Shown here piece by piece: positions 21,633 through 34,104 of a DNA stretch of 64,000 nucleotides; the first letter of the stretch is position 1; each line of letters begins with the position of its first letter. The DNA comes from Orobanche coerulescens. Lineage: Eukaryota; Streptophyta; Magnoliopsida; Lamiales; Orobanchaceae. Both the position numbers and the translations under genes were made by a program. The stretch covers positions 124,001-188,000 of the forward strand of contig JAWKAU010000211.1 of NCBI GenBank assembly GCA_033398695.1. Direction: 5' to 3'. Below the pieces are notes generated by a model. It was not told the DNA's origin, did no database searches, and saw only the letters and a list, made by a program, of their open reading frames with translations.

Positions 21633-22596
21633 TGATACGAATTACGTATTAAGATGTACGTAAATTCGCCGGAGAATGCAGCGGTTATCTTTATTTCCTC
21701 ACAACACTCGTTTTGTGTAACACTCGTAATATTCAACCGAAAGTAGGGCAATTCGGCTTTGCGAAAACACGAATAAAAATGAAAGTAGATTATCAAACTA
21801 GACCTATAGTTTGATAAGACAATCTCTCCTCAAGACCTATTGAGAATTGATTAAATTACAACTCGAAAACGCGTCGAATTATAATCGAAGTGTGCTGAAA
21901 ATCATTCAACTAGAATACATAACATGTATTTCGTTTTTGCAAGCTTCAAGATGGTTTATTCAAGGTTGAGGATGAGGCTATTATATAGCCTTTACAACTT
22001 ACTAATAAATTCAAACAAGATCACAAAAATCTAGCTAAAATACAAGTAAGTAATAAACTAAGTCATCAAGACTTTTGACAAAGATAAAACAACCCATGCT
22101 TGGCTCTTTCCTTAGTATTTTGGCCGTGGGACACCAAGAAGTAGTGGACAAGATATTTCTCATGTGATATCTTCTTGCAAGTCTTTGATAAGGATAGAAA
22201 ATGAGATCAATATCTTGGTGTCTTCTCCCTTCTTGATTTCAGCCGATTTGGGGAGATGGTGACATGAACTAAATCTTCATCAATCTTGATATGGTGGACT
22301 TTGAACAAAAATAAAACAAACTTTGAAAGTAGTGGGGAAAAAGATCCTTCATGGATCCTTCATCAAATCGGCCGAAATCTTCCCCCTAATATGGCCGATT
22401 TTGTATGCATGAACATGCATACGTATGCATGTTTTGATACGTCTAAGTTATCCCGGTTCCGATTATTAAGATCGTTCCCATTTCCGCGGATGTTTTCTCA
22501 CCAAAGTACGTAGGTGCATGTGCATGCAACTTGGTATCGTCACCTACGTCGATTCTTACTTCGCTTACTTCGTTTGGAGATGCCGTAATCGCATCA
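21633..22596 (-). repeat. R5 3' LTR (family D)
   Basis: 964 bp, near-identical to the right LTR, from TGATACG to GCATCA. A polypurine tract follows at 22597-22610 (minus strand). The TATA-like box GGCTATATAATAGCC is at 21977-21991. Confidence 0.93.
21790..21846 (-). promoter_or_regulatory. Paired TAGGTC-loop stem-loops in R5 3' LTR
   Basis: 21790-21817 with perfect 11-bp arms, and 21827-21846 with arms TTCTCAA/TTGAGGA read on the minus strand. Confidence 0.62.
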
Positions 22597-25500
22597 TCCC
22601 CTCCCCCTTTGAAAGGAATTGACCTCAATTCAGTGATTCCCTCGTCGTCAAGGTAAGAAGATAGATCGCCCACGTTAAAAGTGGCGTGCAGCCCATAGTC
22701 GCCCGGAAGTTCTACTTTATACGCATTGTCGTTCACCTTTCCCACGATTTTGTAAGGTCCCTCGGCCCTCGGCATAAGTTTGTTCTTGCGTTTGCTCGGA
22801 AATCTCTCTTTTCTTAAGTGTACCCAAACCAAGTCGCCTACTTCGAATAGTCTCGGTTTTCTGTGATTGTTGGATTTCCGTTTGTATTCATCATTCACCT
22901 CTTTGATTCGATCATGTATTTGTCCGTGCAATTTGATCATCGACTTAAGTTTCGACTCCGCATCTTTGTGTACCAACTCGTCTTTCGGCAATGGAATCAA
23001 GTCCAAGGGTATATAAGGATTTAACCCGTAAACGATTTCGAAAGGAGAATGTGCCGTAGCATGTGTAGGGGATCGGTTATAGGCAAATTCCGCATGAGCA
23101 AGCTTCACGTCCCAATCCTTTTGCGTTTTATTCACAAGTCCTTGCAACAACGTTCCTAATGTTCGATTTGTGACCTCAGTTTGACCATCGGTTTGCGGAT
23201 GGTGCGAAGTGCTAAATAAGAGCTTCGTTCCCACTTTCCTCCATAAAGTATTCCAAAAATAGCTAAGGAAATTCGAATCCCGATCCGACACAATAGTCTT
23301 TGGTACTCCATGTAAACGAACCACCTCTCGGAAGTATAAGTCGGCCACGTTGCTTGCGTCGTCGGTTTTGTGGCAAGCCACGAAATGAGCCATCTTTGAG
23401 AACCGATCAACAACCACCATAATAGCATCTTTACCTCGTTGAGTACGGGGTAAAGCGACGATAAAGTCCATGGATACATCTTCCCACGGTCTTTCTGGAA
23501 CCGGTAGAGGCATATATGATCCCGGTTTGAATGAACTCTTCGAGATGTGACATGTTACACATTTACTTAAAACATTGTAAACGTCTTTTAGCATTTTAGG
23601 CCAAAAGAAATGTTCTTTTAGTACTTCCAACGTTTTAGCCGTGCCAAAATGTCCTGCTAAACCACCTTCGTGAGCTTCGGACAATAATTCTGAACCACTT
23701 TGTTTTGGAACACAAAGCCTATTTCCTTTAAATAGGAAATCATCTTGTAACATGAACTCCCCGAACGGACCAGATTTGCAACGAGTAAAAATTTCTCCGA
23801 AATCCTCATCATTTTCATAGCATTCCTTCAATATTTCGAAACCAAGTAACCGAACCTCCAGAGTAGAAAGTAAGGCATACCTCCTAGATAACGCATCCGC
23901 AACGACATTGCTTTTACCATCTTTGTACTTGGATGAAAAGTGAAATAATTGTAGGAATTCCACCCACTTGGCATGCCTCGGACTCAGTTTATGTTGCCCG
24001 TTAATGTACTTTAATGATTCATGATCCGAGTGTAGGATAAAATGCTTCGTCCGTAAGTAATGACTCCAATGATCAAGGGCCCGTACGATAGCATAGAATT
24101 CTTTATCGTAAGTACAATAATTCAACCGAGCTCCGTTCAACTTCTCCGAAAAGTAAGCGATAGGTCGTTTACCTTGAATAAGAACCGCTCCAATTCCAAC
24201 TCCGCTAGCGTCACACTCAACTTCGAATGGTTGAGAAAAATCGGGTAGTGTTAGAATCGGTGCTTCACATAACTTGGCCTTTAACTTCTCGAAAGCTCCT
24301 TGGGCAGCCCCGTTCCATACAAATGGTCCTTTTTTTAAACACTCCGTTATCGGACTTGAGATGGTGCTGAAGTCTCGAATAAACCTCCCAGAAAAGAAGC
24401 AAGTCCATGAAATGATCTCACTTCCGTCACGGTCGTAGGGGTCGGCCAAGATTTAATTGCTTCGATTTTTGTTTGATCAACCGCCACTCCGTCCTTCGAA
24501 ACGACATAGCCGAGAAAGACTATACTTTCGACTAGGAACGAACACTTCTCTTTTTTTCCATACAATTTTCGGTCCCTCAAGGTTTCAAAGATTAGCCTTA
24601 AGTGCCCGAAATGTTCTTGTAGTGATTGACTATAGATTAGAATGTCATCCAAATACACAACTACGAACTTCCCCAGAAATGGTTTAAGTACCTCGTTCAT
24701 CAACCTCATGAAAGTACTAGGCGCATTTGTAAGACCGAAAGGCATAACGGTCCATTCATATAATCCATTTTTCGTTTTGAAGGCCGTCTTCCACTCGTCA
24801 CCTTCTCGCATTCGGATTTGATGATATCCGCTTCGTAAATCAACTTTGGAAAAGATCACCGAACTATGTAGTTCGTCTAACATATCATCAAGTCTCGGGA
24901 TAGGGAACCGATACTTGACGGTGATATTGTTCACGGCCCGACTATCCACACACATCCGCCAAGAACCGTCTTTCTTAGGGACAAGTAAGACCGGAACCGC
25001 ACACGGACTCAAACTCTCCCGGACATATCCGCGGTCCAAAAGCTCTTCGACTTGTCGTTGTAACTCCTTCGTCTCCTCGGGATTACATCTATATGCGGCT
25101 TTATTAGGAAGTGGTGCTCCCGGTATAAGATCAATTTGGTGTTCGATACCGCGAATAGGTGGTAAACCCGACGGTAATTCTTCGGGAAAAACATCCTCAA
25201 ATTCGCGTAACAACACATCTAGCTCTCCGTCTACTCCTATGTTCTCGTCCCGTGTCTCTTTAAACATCACCAAGTATACTCGCTCCCCGTCATTAATGGC
25301 ATGTTCCATTTCTCTTTCACTAGCAAGCATGGTAAGTTTCGGTTTCTCCACTCGACTAGAACTCATCGAACGGATGGCTTGCGGGGACATCGGTTTGAGT
25401 ACAATCTTCTTTCCTTTGTCTTGTAATTCATATTCATTACTCCGACCTCGATGTAAAACATCTCGGTCGAACATCCACGGTCGTCCCAAAAGCACGTGGC

Positions 25501-26794
25501 ATGCGTCCATCGGGAGTACGTCACATAACACATCGTCTCCGTATGATCCCATAGTTAAGTTGACCCGTACTTGTCTTGTCACCTTCACCTTGCTTCCATC
25601 ATCGAGCCAATGTAAAGCATCTGGTCTCGGGTGAGCCATAGTAGTTAGCCCGAGCTTGGTGACCATCTCGTTTGATGCCACATTCGTGCAACTCCCTCCG
25701 TCTATTATCAAGCTACACCACTTTTCTCCGACTTTGCATTTGGAATGAAAAATCTGGTCTCTTTGTTCCGTGTCAATTGGAATAATTTTGGTATGTAATT
25801 CTCGAAGCACTAAAGCAGTATCATATTCCGGAGCGTCATAAGTCTCGCAATCTTCATTTTCTTCCTCGGCCTCCACGTTAAATACGTCACCAAGGCCTTC
25901 CTTCTCGTCCTTGACTAAAAGTTTGTCTCGGACCGCAAGAGCTTCTCTCAAAGTGACCACCCGTTTATTTGGACATGCATTTTGATAGTGACCAAAGCCT
26001 TGACATTTAAAACATCGTACTTTAGCCAAGCTCGTTTCCTTGGAAACATGAGGAACCTTTGGTGCCGGGGTAGGGACTTGAAAAGGTGCAGTAGTTTTCG
26101 TAGTAGAACTTGAGCCGGCACTTGCATTTCCGAATTTGTATGGGAATTCAGGTTTGGTAAACTTCAACTTGTTTTGACCTTCAATATTTATGCATAGTCC
26201 GCATAAAGTGTCAAAATCTCCATATGGGTATAATTCCACCGTATTTGAAATGTTTCGGTTTAGGCCACGTAAGAAACGTGACATTCTTTGTTCTTGATTT
26301 TCTTCAAGTTCTCCCATTAAGGCCAAGCCTTCAAATTCGTCGATGTATTCTTCCACACTTAGTTTCCCTTGTACGAACTCCGCAATTTTTCGGTATAAGG
26401 TTAACCGGTGTGATGTCGGGACATACCTTTTACGTAGTTTTTTTTTCAAAGAATCCCAAGAACGGATTTTCTCTTTTCCCGCACGAGCTCGTTGTGCTTT
26501 CATACCCTCGAACCATAAGGAAGCGCCCTTCCCTAACTTGAGAATTGCATATTTGCAACGTTTCTCATCGTTAAGGTGTTTGAAGTCGAACATACGTTCA
26601 ATCTTCCTCTCCCACTCCAAGTAAACTTCGGGATTAGTACCTCCGACAAATTCCGGAAGTTCATTAACTTTAAATTCGTCCACATGACGTGGTGAATGTG
26701 CGTCATATACTCCTCTTCTTGCTTGAAAACGTGGTTCTTGCATGGTGTGTAGTGCTTCACGTAGTTTCTCCATGAAATCGTCGGAAAAATCCAT
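22443..26794 (-). pseudogene. R5 gag-pol polyprotein, single frameshift
   Basis: About 1450 codons from MDFSDDFMEKL at 26794. The Met at 26815 is in R6 sequence and is not the real start. Domains by approximate residue: Gag core 1-190, knuckle CFKCQGFGHYQNACP near 260, protease IIDGGSCTNVAS near 360, RT with [12 protein letters not shown] near 685 and YLDDILIYS near 712, RNase H with [13 protein letters not shown] near 865, integrase finger (HEGGLAGHF...CVTCH) near 1040-1080, catalytic D in [11 protein letters not shown] in VSDRDSNF, E in [10 protein letters not shown]. It ends in the LTR-encoded tail at 22443. The one visible break is a small deletion near 24385, just after RT (FHGLASF). Both parts are otherwise open, so this is the best reference copy in the window. 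It would make particle, protease, RT and integrase. Confidence 0.93.
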
Positions 26795-26801
26795 GATAAG
26801 G

Positions 26802-27451
26802 TGATACGGAATCATTTGATATGAACGAAGAAGACGAAGTAAGGATCGATATAAATGACCTTACTACACGCCATGCACGGACTACTACGTATTTAGGCGA
26901 GAAAACGGACATAAGACGTGGAGTCTCGGTCTCAGCCGTGTCATATAACACGACCCGTGTCATGCTATGCCGGAAGGTCGACAATCGACCGGAAAATAGA
27001 CGAATCACGGAAAAATCACCACCGTAGGAAAATTCACCACTGCCGAATCGGCCGATCGCCGCCGACCACCACTGCCGAATCGCCGATCACCGCTGGAATC
27101 GGGTCGATCAACGCAGCGAATCCGGCCGTGTCATCCGACACGGCCCATGCCGAGGTGTCTGGATAATGAAATCTCGCCGATCAACCGAACCGTGTGCCGT
27201 CCGACACGGCCAGCCGACACAACCCGACCGTGCGGGCGACACGGCCGAGTCACACTCTTCCGGATAGTACAATTCCATTGTCCGACCAACCCGGCCGTGC
27301 CAGCGCGACACGGCCGAGCCCTCGCCGCCAGATAAGCGCCGCGACCGCGTGCCGATCGCACGGCCGTGTCCGGCATCAAAGAAATGCCATTATTGCTGAT
27401 TTTTTTTATTTTTTGTTGTTTTTCCTCCCCTCACATGTCATGATTAGACTT
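26802..27451 (+). repeat. R6 5' LTR, first part
   Basis: Family A LTR from TGATACGGAATCATTTG to the R7 target site GACTT (27447-27451). It includes the GC-rich palindrome block at about 26930-27380. Confidence 0.92.
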
Positions 27452-28393
27452 TGATACGAATTCTCACTGGTTATGCGAATTCGCTATCGGTACAGCGGAA
27501 GGCTTCTTTGACGAGCGGAAACTATCAGCAAGAAACTATCGGGAACTGGTGACAACCGCCACAAAGAACAATAATCGATAATTGATGAAGACGGTAATTC
27601 GATACAAAGAACAGGATAGGAATTTGGCCAATGGAAAATGACTCGAAATACCCACCTCCAAACAATGACACTCAAACAAAGACGTTTTGGACGGAAACAA
27701 AGTTAAAACAGGAAATAAGTTCGAAAGATCGAACAACACTTTGTACGAAATATTGAACAAGTATAAAACTGTATCGAAAAATAAACAGAATATCGAAACA
27801 AGATATGAACAGATGTTTTATCAAATTAGACCTATAATTTGATAAAGTGATTTCTCCTCAAGACCTATTGAGAATCAATCAGATTAGTATTCGAAACGCG
27901 TCGAATAAAAACCAAGTTTTGATGAAAAGCATTCACCAGAAAAACACAAAGTGTTCTCAATCCTTCAACATTCAATAATTCTTCATTACAACTCTACTGC
28001 CACTTTTTATAGGCAAAAGCAGCCTGACACGATAACTTAAACTAATACAAGCTGGGCTTAGAATAATAAAAGATAATAAAAAGGTTCTTCATGTCACTTG
28101 TTGACAAAAGTAAAAGTTGGGTCTTGTCTCCAAGTTGAAGTTTGATGTACCGCCCTTTTTGCCAAGAATCCTGCCGCTTTTGTAAGAGAAAGTGAACATT
28201 CTTTTATTGTTTAATTGCCACTTGAATTTCCTCCTCCCCAAGATGAAGTTGTCTTTAAGTTACCCCAATTCCGATTATCAATGTAACTCCAGGCCTCGTT
28301 TAGTTCTCTCGCCCAAGTACGTTGGAGTATGGTCGAGGTGTTTTATGTCAATTCTTACTGCCTTCTTCACTTGGAGTAGTCGGTTTCGTATCA
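27452..28393 (-). repeat. R7 3' LTR
   Basis: 942 bp. Polypurine tract at 28394-28406 (minus strand). It differs from the right LTR by scattered substitutions and small indels near the outer end. Confidence 0.92.
27817..27874 (-). promoter_or_regulatory. Paired TAGGTC-loop stem-loops in R7 3' LTR
   Basis: 27817-27846 with perfect 12-bp arms (TTTATCAAATTA/TAATTTGATAAA) and 27855-27874 with 7-bp arms, one of them a wobble pair. Confidence 0.65.
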
Positions 28394-28545
28394 TTCCCTC
28401 CTTCTTTAAAAGGAATTGTCCTCAATTCCGCAATCCCATTGTCGTCAAGGTAAGGGGATAGATCACCTACGTTGAAAGTAGCATGTACTCCGTAATCACC
28501 CTAAGTTCTAACTTGTAAGCATTGTCATTCACCTTCGCAATTATT

Positions 28546-30406
28546 TTAAATGGTCCTCACTCGTGGCATTAACTTGTTCTTACGCTTACTCGGGAATCGT
28601 TCCTTCCTCAAATGTAACCAAACTAAATCTCCAACCTCGAATAGTCTCGGCCTTCTTTGCTTATTCGACTTCCTTTTGTATGCCTCGTTTATTTCCTTGA
28701 TTCGATCCCGCACCTGTTCGTGTAATTTCATCATTGATTTCAGCTTCGACTCCGCATCCTTATGCACTAATTCGTCACTTGGTAGTGGAATTAGATCTAG
28801 TGGTATGTAAGGATTCAGTCCGTAAACTACTTCAAATGGAGAGTGTGCCATGGCATGAGTAGGAGATCGATTATAAGCAAACTCCGCATGTGCCAGTTTC
28901 AGATCCCAGTCCTTTTGTGTTTTGTTCACCAAGCCTCGCAACAGTGTCCCCAGTGTTCGATTCGTTACTTCAGTTTGTCCGTCGGTTTGAGGATGATGCG
29001 AAGTACTAAACAACAGCTTGGTCCCCACCTTCCTCCATAATGTGTTCCAAAAGTAGCTTAGAAACTTTGAGTCCCGGTCCGAAACAATAGTTTTCGGAAC
29101 TCCATGTAATCGCACTATCTCTCGAAAATACAAGTCAGCAACATTACTCGCATCATCGGTTTTGTGACAAGGAACAAAATGAGCCATCTTTGAAAAACGA
29201 TCGACAACAACCATGATCGCATCCTTACCTCTTTGGGTTCGAGGTAAAGCCACAATGAAATCCATTGATACATCTTCCCACGGCCTCTCCGGGATCGGTA
29301 AAGGTGTGTAGACTCCTGGTTTGAATGAACTCTTCGCAACATGGCACGTCACACATTTACTAATTATATTATGAACATCCCCCTGCATCCTTGGCCAATA
29401 AAAATGTTCTTTAAGCACCTCCAATGTCTTGGCCGAACCAAAGTGGCCACCAAACCTCCCCATGAGCCTCTCGAACCCGAATTCTCGAATCGTGTGCCTT
29501 GGTAGACAAAGACGATTCCCTTAAAAAGAAAGCCCTCTGTATCGAAAATTCTCCCACCGGCCAGTTTGCACCGACGAAGGTCTCGCCAAAATCCGCATCA
29601 CCTTCGTAATACTCCTTTACTGTATCGAATCCAAGCAATCGAACATCAAGAGTGGTGAGTAAGGCATAACGCCTAGACAATGCATCTGCCACAATATTGC
29701 TCTTGCCATCCTTATACTTCGATGAGAAGTGAAATGATTGTAAGAATTCCACCCACTTCGCATGCCTGGGACTTAACTTGTGTTGTCCGTTAATATACTT
29801 CAAGGATTCATGGTCCGAGTGGATGATAAAATGCTTTGGTCGAAGATAGTGACTCCAATGATCTAGAGCCCTCACAATAGCATAAAACTCCTTGTCGTAC
29901 GTACAATAATTCAGACGAGCACCATTTAACTTCTCGGAAAAATAAGCAATAGGTCTCCTTCCCTGAATGAGAACCGCTCCAATGCCCACCCCGCTAGCAT
30001 CACATTCCACCTCAAACGGTTGCAAAAAATCGGGTAATGCTAAGATTGGTGCTTCGCACAACTTCGCCTTCAAATTTGCAAATGACTCCTGAGCAGCTCT
30101 GCCCCAATTAAACGTGCCCTTCTTCAAACATTCGGTTATTGGGCTTGCAATGGTACTGAAGTCTCGAATGAATCTTCGGTAAAATGAAGCTAGTCCATGG
30201 AACGATCTAACCTCCGTCACTGTAGTGGGAACCGGCCAGGACTTAATTGCTTCGATCTTCGCTTGATCGACCGACACTCCATCCCTTGAAACAATATAGC
30301 CAAGAAAGACTATACTTTCGACCAAAAATGAGCACTTCTCCTTTTTTCCATACAACTTCTCTAAGGGTTTCAAGACTTGCCTCAAGTGTTCGAAATGTTC
30401 TTGCAA
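28546..30406 (-). pseudogene. R7 RT end, RNase H and integrase
   Basis: Minus strand. From 30406: RT thumb ([15 protein letters not shown]), RNase H with [24 protein letters not shown] and [10 protein letters not shown], then a broken stretch near 29460-29560. Integrase follows with [41 protein letters not shown] and [10 protein letters not shown], and FEVGDLVWLHLRKERFP near 28640. The YLDD motif lies just right of 30406, where a base loss near 30420 disrupts the frame. A small deletion near 28500-28560 separates the end from the LTR-encoded tail. Confidence 0.88.
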
Positions 30407-30636
30407 TGATCGGTGTAGATCAAAATATCATCTAAGTATACAACCACAAATTTCCCTAAAATGGCTTAAGTACCTCATTCATCAAGCGCATGAAAGTACT
30501 CGGTGCATTTGTAAGACCGAATGGCATAACGATCCATTCATACGGCCGTGTTTAGTTTTGAAGGTCGTCTTCCACTCATCTCCTTCCCGCATTCGAATCT
30601 GGTGATAACCACTTCGTAGATCAACTTTTGAAAAGA

Positions 30637-32584
30637 TCACCGATCCGTAATTCGTCCCAACTTGTCATCAAGCCTCGGAATCGGAAATCGATACTTGATG
30701 GTTATGTTGTTCACCGCTCGATCAATACACATCCTCCAAGATCCGTCCTTCTTTGGAACCCGATGTCTAGGAACCGCACAAGGGCTTAGGCTTTCTCGAA
30801 CATATCCACGATCCATCAGTTTTTCAATTTGGTTTTGTAATTCCTTCGTCTCCTCGGGATTACATCTATAGGCAGCTTTGTTAGGCAACGACACACCTGG
30901 TATGAGGTCGATCTGATGTTCAATCCCGCGAATTGGTGGTAAACCAGACGGTAATTCTTCGGGAAAAACATCCGCAAATTCGCGTAATAAGACATCCATC
31001 CTTTCGTTCCGCACCACAATGTCACCATTCCGTGTCTCCTTCAGAACCAACAAGTACACACACTTGCCATCATTAATAGCATGTTCCACCTCCCGTTCGC
31101 TAGCAAACATGGCCAGTTTTGGTTTTTCACTCCTACTAGAACTCATAGAGTGAATAGCTTGCGGTGACATTGGTTTAAGCACAATCTTCTTGCCCTTATC
31201 CCGTAACTCGTACTCATTGCTTCTTCCTCGGTGTAAAACGTCCCTATCAAACATCCATGGTCTTCCCAACAGTATATGGCATGCATCCATCGGGAGTACA
31301 TCACATAATACGTTGTCTTCATATGAACCCATGGCTAGTCCAATTCTCACTTGTTTAGTTACCCTTATTTTGCTCCCATCATCGAGCCAATGCAAAGTGT
31401 AAGGTTTAGGGTGAGCCGTAGTGGTCAGCCCGAGTTTAGTCACCATCTCGCTGGAAGCGACGTTGGTGCAACTCCCTCCATCAACGATCAAACTACACCA
31501 TTTATTTCCAACTTGACACTTCGTGTGAAATATTTGATTCCGCTGTTCCGAATCATTCGATACAGCTTTGGCTTGTAGCGTTCGCAGAACTAACGCCGTG
31601 TCATAGCTTGGAGCATCGTAAGTCTCACATTCTTCTCCTTCTTCGTCCTTAATGTCGAAATCAAATACGTCACCCAGTCTTTCTTCCTCAACCAACAACT
31701 CGTCTCGGATCGTGACAGCTTCCCTTAGTGTCACCACTCGCTTGTTCGGACAAGCATTTTGATAATGCCCGAATCCTTGACATTTGAAACATCTCACTTT
31801 AGCCAAACTCGTCTCCTTCGGTACATAGGGTACAGTTGCCTTAGCGGGAATCGCAACAGGAACCGGAGTCGGTACAGTTGCCTTAGCAGCTGAACTAGAT
31901 CCGACGCTTGGGTTTCCAAACTTGACTGGAAACTCGGGTTTATACATCTTTATCCTGTTTTGAGCTTCTAACTTCACACATAACCCACATAAAGTATCGA
32001 AGTCCTCGTATGGATATAGTTCCACCGAGTTAGCTATGCTTCGGTTTAAGCCACGCAAGAATCGCGACATCTTCTGTTCCTCATTCTCCTCTATCTCTCC
32101 CATTAAGGTTAGATTCTCAAATTCCTCAATGTACTCACTGACATTTAACTTTCCCTGCATGAGATCCGCAATCTTCTGTACAAGGATAACCGGTGTGATG
32201 TTGGCACATATCTTTTACGAAGTTTTCTTTTTAATGACTCCCACGAACGGATCTTTTCTTTCCCGCACGAGCTCTTCGTGTTTTCATTCCTTCGTACCAA
32301 AGTGAAGCTCCTTTCCCCAACTTGAGAATTGCATACTTACACCTTTTCTCATCGTCAAGGTCTTTAAATTCGAACATACGATCAATTTTTCGCTCCCATT
32401 CCGTAAACTTCGTGGTCGGTCCCTCCAACGAACTCTGGAAGCTCGTTCACCTTGAACTCTTCGACATGGCGTGAGGGTCGTTCATAGTCACCACGCCTAG
32501 GTTGCCAACGCCGGTCGCGTTGTTGCAGTACGTCACGTGTGCGTCACGAAGTTTTGCCAAGAAATCAGCATCGTTGAGATCCAT
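30637..32584 (-). pseudogene. R7 gag-protease and RT start
   Basis: Gag starts at 32584 (MDLNDADFLAKLRD) but the first 400 bases are shifted several times (near 32530, 32400 and 32190). From 32160 a 507-codon frame holds YIEEFENLTLMGE, knuckle CFKCQGFGHYQNACP (about 31755-31800), protease SLIVDGGSCTNVAS (about 31455-31495) and LLGRPWMFDRDV. It then enters RT ([26 protein letters not shown]). One codon is lost at IDRAVNN against IDSRAVNN elsewhere. The frame ends at 30637 near LDDKLG. The bases 30407-30636 continue RT in broken frames. Confidence 0.88.
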
Positions 32585-32603
32585 AATGCCAAAGATCAAT
32601 AAC

Positions 32604-32619
32604 TTGGGCTCCGATGCCA
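32604..32619 (-). other. R7 primer-binding site
   Basis: TGGCATCGGAGCCCAA on the minus strand, four bases from the LTR. Confidence 0.78.
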
Positions 32620-32623
32620 CTTA

Positions 32624-33564
32624 TGATACGAATTCTCACTGGTTATGCGAATTCGCTATCGGTACAGCGGAAGGCTTCTTTGACGAGCGGAAACTATCAG
32701 CAAGAAACTGTCGGGAATGGTGACAACCGCTCGCTAAAAGAACAATACGATAATTGATGAAGACGGTAATTGATACAACAGGGATAGGAATTTGGCCAAC
32801 TGGAAAATGACTCAAATACCCACCTACAAACAATGACACTAAACAAAGACGCTTTTGGACGGAAACAAAGTTAAACAGAAATAAGTTCGAAAGATCGAAC
32901 AACACTTTGTACGAAATATTGAACAAGTATAAAGCGTATCGAAAAATAAACAGAATATCGAAACAAGATATGAACAGATGTTTTATCAAATTAGACCTAT
33001 AATTTGATAAAGTGATTTCTCCTCAAGACCTATTGAGAATCAATCAGATTAGTATTCGAAACGCGTCGAATAAAAACCAAGTTTTGATGAAAAGCATTCA
33101 CCAGAAAAACACAAAGTGTTCTCAATCCTTCAACATTCAATAATTCTTCATTACAACTCTACTGCCACTTTTTATAGGCAAAAGCAGCCTGACACGATAA
33201 CTTAAACTAATACAAGCTGAGCTTAGAATAATAAAAGATAATAAAAAGGTTCTTCATGTCACTTGTTGACAAAAGTAAAAGTTGGGTCTTGTCTCCAAGT
33301 TGAAGTTTGAGAGCCGCCCTTTTTGCCAAGAATCCTGCTACTTTTGTAAGAGAAAGCTGAACATTCTTTTATTGTTTAATTGCCACTTGAATTTCCTCCC
33401 CTCCCCAAGATGCAAGTTGTCTTTAAGTTACCCCAATTCCGATTATCAATGTAACTCCAGGCCTCGTTTCAGTTCTCTCGCCCAAGTACGTTGGAGTATG
33501 GTCGAGGTGTTTTATGTCAATTCTTACTTCGTCTTCTTCACTTGGAGTAGTCGGTTTCGTATCA
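32624..33564 (-). repeat. R7 5' LTR
   Basis: 941 bp, TGATACG...CGTATCA. A TATAAA-type box lies near 33168-33177 (minus strand). The minus-strand transcript would start here. Confidence 0.92.
32982..33039 (-). promoter_or_regulatory. Paired TAGGTC-loop stem-loops in R7 5' LTR
   Basis: 32982-33011 (12-bp arms) and 33020-33039 (7-bp arms), as in the 3' LTR. Confidence 0.65.
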
Positions 33565-33569
33565 GACTT

Positions 33570-34006
33570 GCATGTTATGTGGGGTGTCTTATATTCATTT
33601 TGTTGTGTGATTCCCCCTCCCTTTGATTTGATTCCCTTGTATTTTATCTTGTGTTTTCTTTTTCATTTCAAGATCATGTGATCTTGTTTGATTCCTTAGT
33701 TGCTAAGAAGACTACCATGCTATAAGTAGTCTTGTTGATGCTTTCATTATGGATATTGTATGTTGAAGAAATAAGAATACACTTGTGTTTTCTTGGTGAA
33801 TGCTTTTCATCGAAACCTTGGTTATAATTCGACGTTGCTGAGTTTTAATCGAATCGATTCTCAATAGGTCTTGAGAAAAGATTATCTTATCAAACTATAG
33901 GTCTAGTTTGATAAATCATTCATATTGTTCTTGTTTATGTAAGCCGAATTGCCCTACTTTCGGTTATATCTTACGAGTGTTTCACATATACGAGTGTTAC
34001 GTATCA
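33570..34006 (+). repeat. R6 5' LTR, second part with 71-bp deletion
   Basis: Resumes after R7 with GCATGTTATGTGG and ends CGTATCA at 34006. Compared with the 3' LTR it lacks about 71 bp just inside the end (the GTGAGGTAACAAAATATATC region), and the GACGCGT box is altered to GACGTTG. Confidence 0.9.
33858..33914 (+). promoter_or_regulatory. Paired TAGGTC-loop stem-loops in R6 5' LTR
   Basis: 33858-33877 and 33887-33914, both with perfect arms, in the leader upstream of the primer site. Confidence 0.65.
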
Positions 34007-34010
34007 TTAG

Positions 34011-34026
34011 TGGCATCGGAGCCCAA
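34011..34026 (+). other. R6 primer-binding site and start of gag leader
   Basis: TGGCATCGGAGCCCAA. The leader continues to 34104, where the gag start is TTGGATTTTTCC instead of ATGGATTTTTCC, so the initiation codon is lost. LINE-2 then interrupts. Confidence 0.78.
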
Positions 34027-34104
34027 GGTTACTTCCTTGGCGAATCTCTATTGGCGATTTTCTTATCAAAAATATCTTATCTTGGATTTTTCCGACGATT
34101 TTCT

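Larger units (their letters stand above)
27452..33564 (-). mobile_element. R7: family C Ty3/gypsy element
   Basis: A 6.1-kb minus-strand element, LTRs 27452-28393 and 32624-33564, flanked by GACTT at 27447-27451 and 33565-33569. Internal coding is complete in order but holds many small indels. R10 is the plus-strand copy of the same family. Confidence 0.94.

Noticed and set aside
27131..27379. Arg/Gly-rich ORFs on both strands in family A LTRs
   Set aside because: They arise from GC-rich palindromes with few stops, and differ between copies without codon preference.
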